From Azorinus chamasolen (lineage: Eukaryota > Mollusca > Bivalvia > Cardiida > Solecurtidae): a DNA stretch of 64,000 bases. Within the stretch, counting starts at the first letter, position 1. The number at the start of each line of letters is the position of its first letter. This document shows, one piece after another, positions 63,411 through 64,000 of the stretch. The stretch is from positions 10,396,618 to 10,460,617 of the forward strand of contig OY755247.1 in assembly GCA_963576725.1 (NCBI GenBank), given 5' to 3'. The notes beneath the pieces were generated by a model. That model had not been told where the DNA came from. It did not search any database and worked only from the letters and a program-made list of their open reading frames with translations. The translations under genes and the position numbers were made by a program.

Positions 63411-63482
63411 TAATTAGCACGTAGAATTATTGCACATTAACTAAGCCTTCAAAGGACTGTTTATGTGGACGAATTTTAGATT

Positions 63483-63556
63483 GCCTTTGCAAACAGTTTT
63501 AATCCTGATCAGACTTTGAGAAATTCGGCGTCTCGTGCGGATGCAAACTGTCAGCA
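63483..63556. repeat. MITE K hairpin
   Basis: TTTGCAAACAGTTTTAATCC, ATCAGACTTTGAGAAATTCG, GCGTCTCGTGCGGATGCAAA then CTGT; flanking shell not recognised. Confidence 0.55.
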
Positions 63557-63569
63557 TTCTGCTATTTGC

Positions 63570-63805
63570 TTAACTCTTTCGGCGCCAATGTCGCCTGTTG
63601 GCACCATTGAAAACAGTGCAGTCCCAGGTCAGATGCCGCCTTTTCAAGGCGGCATCTGATCCGGGACTATTATTTTAGCCCAAGCATACTGGTTTTTAAA
63701 AACAAATGTTTTACTATTATACCTTTATTATTTAGTTTAGAATTATATTTAATATGAAATTATTATTGCAGACGACACTTTTAAATTTGGCGCCAAAAGA
63801 GTTAA
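63570..63805. mobile_element. MITE F, variant hairpin
   Basis: TTAACTCTTTCGGCGCCAAT to TTTGGCGCCAAAAGAGTTAA. Hairpin AGGTCAGATGCCGCC / TTTTCAA / GGCGGCATCTGATCC. The last TTAA is the first TTAA of the following A copy. Confidence 0.9.
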
Positions 63806-63955
63806 CCATTTCCCTTTCTATATTTAGTCCAAATTTCATGGACAAAATTGTTATAATGAAGTATGGAAATTGGAACATTGCATCCATTTTAGAAGGAGTC
63901 GTCTGGTCTGGGTCTTCTCTATTTGCAGATGCGTGTAAGGCCGTCTATACGACGG
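63802..63955. mobile_element. MITE A, internally deleted
   Basis: TTAACCATTTCCCTTTCTAT shell, GGAACATTGCATCCATTTTA, then only the distal hairpin arm (GGAGTCGTCTGGTCTGGG). Confidence 0.65.
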
Positions 63956-63958
63956 ATG

Positions 63959-64000
63959 AACCCAATACCTCATAGGCTATTTTTAGATATAACCTCTTTG
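63959..64000. mobile_element. MITE B, cut by window end
   Basis: CCCAATACCTCATAGGCTAT and TTTTTAGATATAACCTC match the B left shell. Confidence 0.6.

Overview
The window is AT-rich nuclear DNA from an animal, most likely a bivalve mollusc. I infer this from three things: pearl-like non-autonomous elements carrying (GTCC)n-type microsatellites and arrays of the motif CAAAGGTCAAGGTCA; the repeat end AAAAGCTCACCCTGAGCAC; and the very high density of short inverted-repeat elements. No sequence search could be run, so the taxon is an inference. Most short open frames are chance frames inside repeats. Only three coding units are convincing.

(1) On the minus strand, 63041 down to 42420, lies a ten-exon host gene. 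It encodes a 488-residue secreted protein with a signal peptide and about seven cysteine-rich von Willebrand factor C (VWC) modules. Almost all its introns are phase 1. It has a TATA box and a first exon carrying only five coding bases. (2) At 27929-32826 lies a 4.9-kb DNA transposon with perfect 34-bp terminal inverted repeats (TIRs), inserted in an (AT)n microsatellite. It encodes an uninterrupted four-exon, 646-residue putative transposase with DUF7869-like motifs. (3) At 36473-39612 (minus) lies a 5'-truncated LINE. Its reverse transcriptase frame is intact, and an 11-bp target duplication flanks it inside an older pearl-like element.

The rest is layered repeats. 0-7 kb: hairpin MITEs and a pearl-like array. 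7.0-12.8 kb: a satellite of about 0.6 kb units, some carrying a second repeat at a fixed position. 13.3-14.8 kb: a 150-160 bp array. 15.0-15.9 kb: an hAT-like element with 0.3-kb TIRs. 20.8-22.3 kb: a ~146-bp array. 22.4-23.3 kb: a cluster of hairpin MITEs. 25.1-27.5 kb: the least repetitive stretch, with one weak promoter candidate. 32.9-64 kb: almost continuous MITEs in and around the VWC gene.

MITE names used below are local to this report. The TTAA group (ends TTAA-CCC.../...GGG-TTAA, piggyBac-like) comprises A, B, F, G and K. The TA group (ends TA-CAGT.../...ACTG-TA, Tc1/mariner- or pogo-like) comprises C, D, E, I and J; H is probably related. Most carry a near-perfect central palindrome of about 45-76 bp. 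Several unrelated families share the palindrome apex GCTCCTATAGGAGC. Copies nest inside one another at TTAA, chain end to end sharing a target site, and sometimes lack only the palindrome. I consider this modular hairpin system the most unusual feature of the window.
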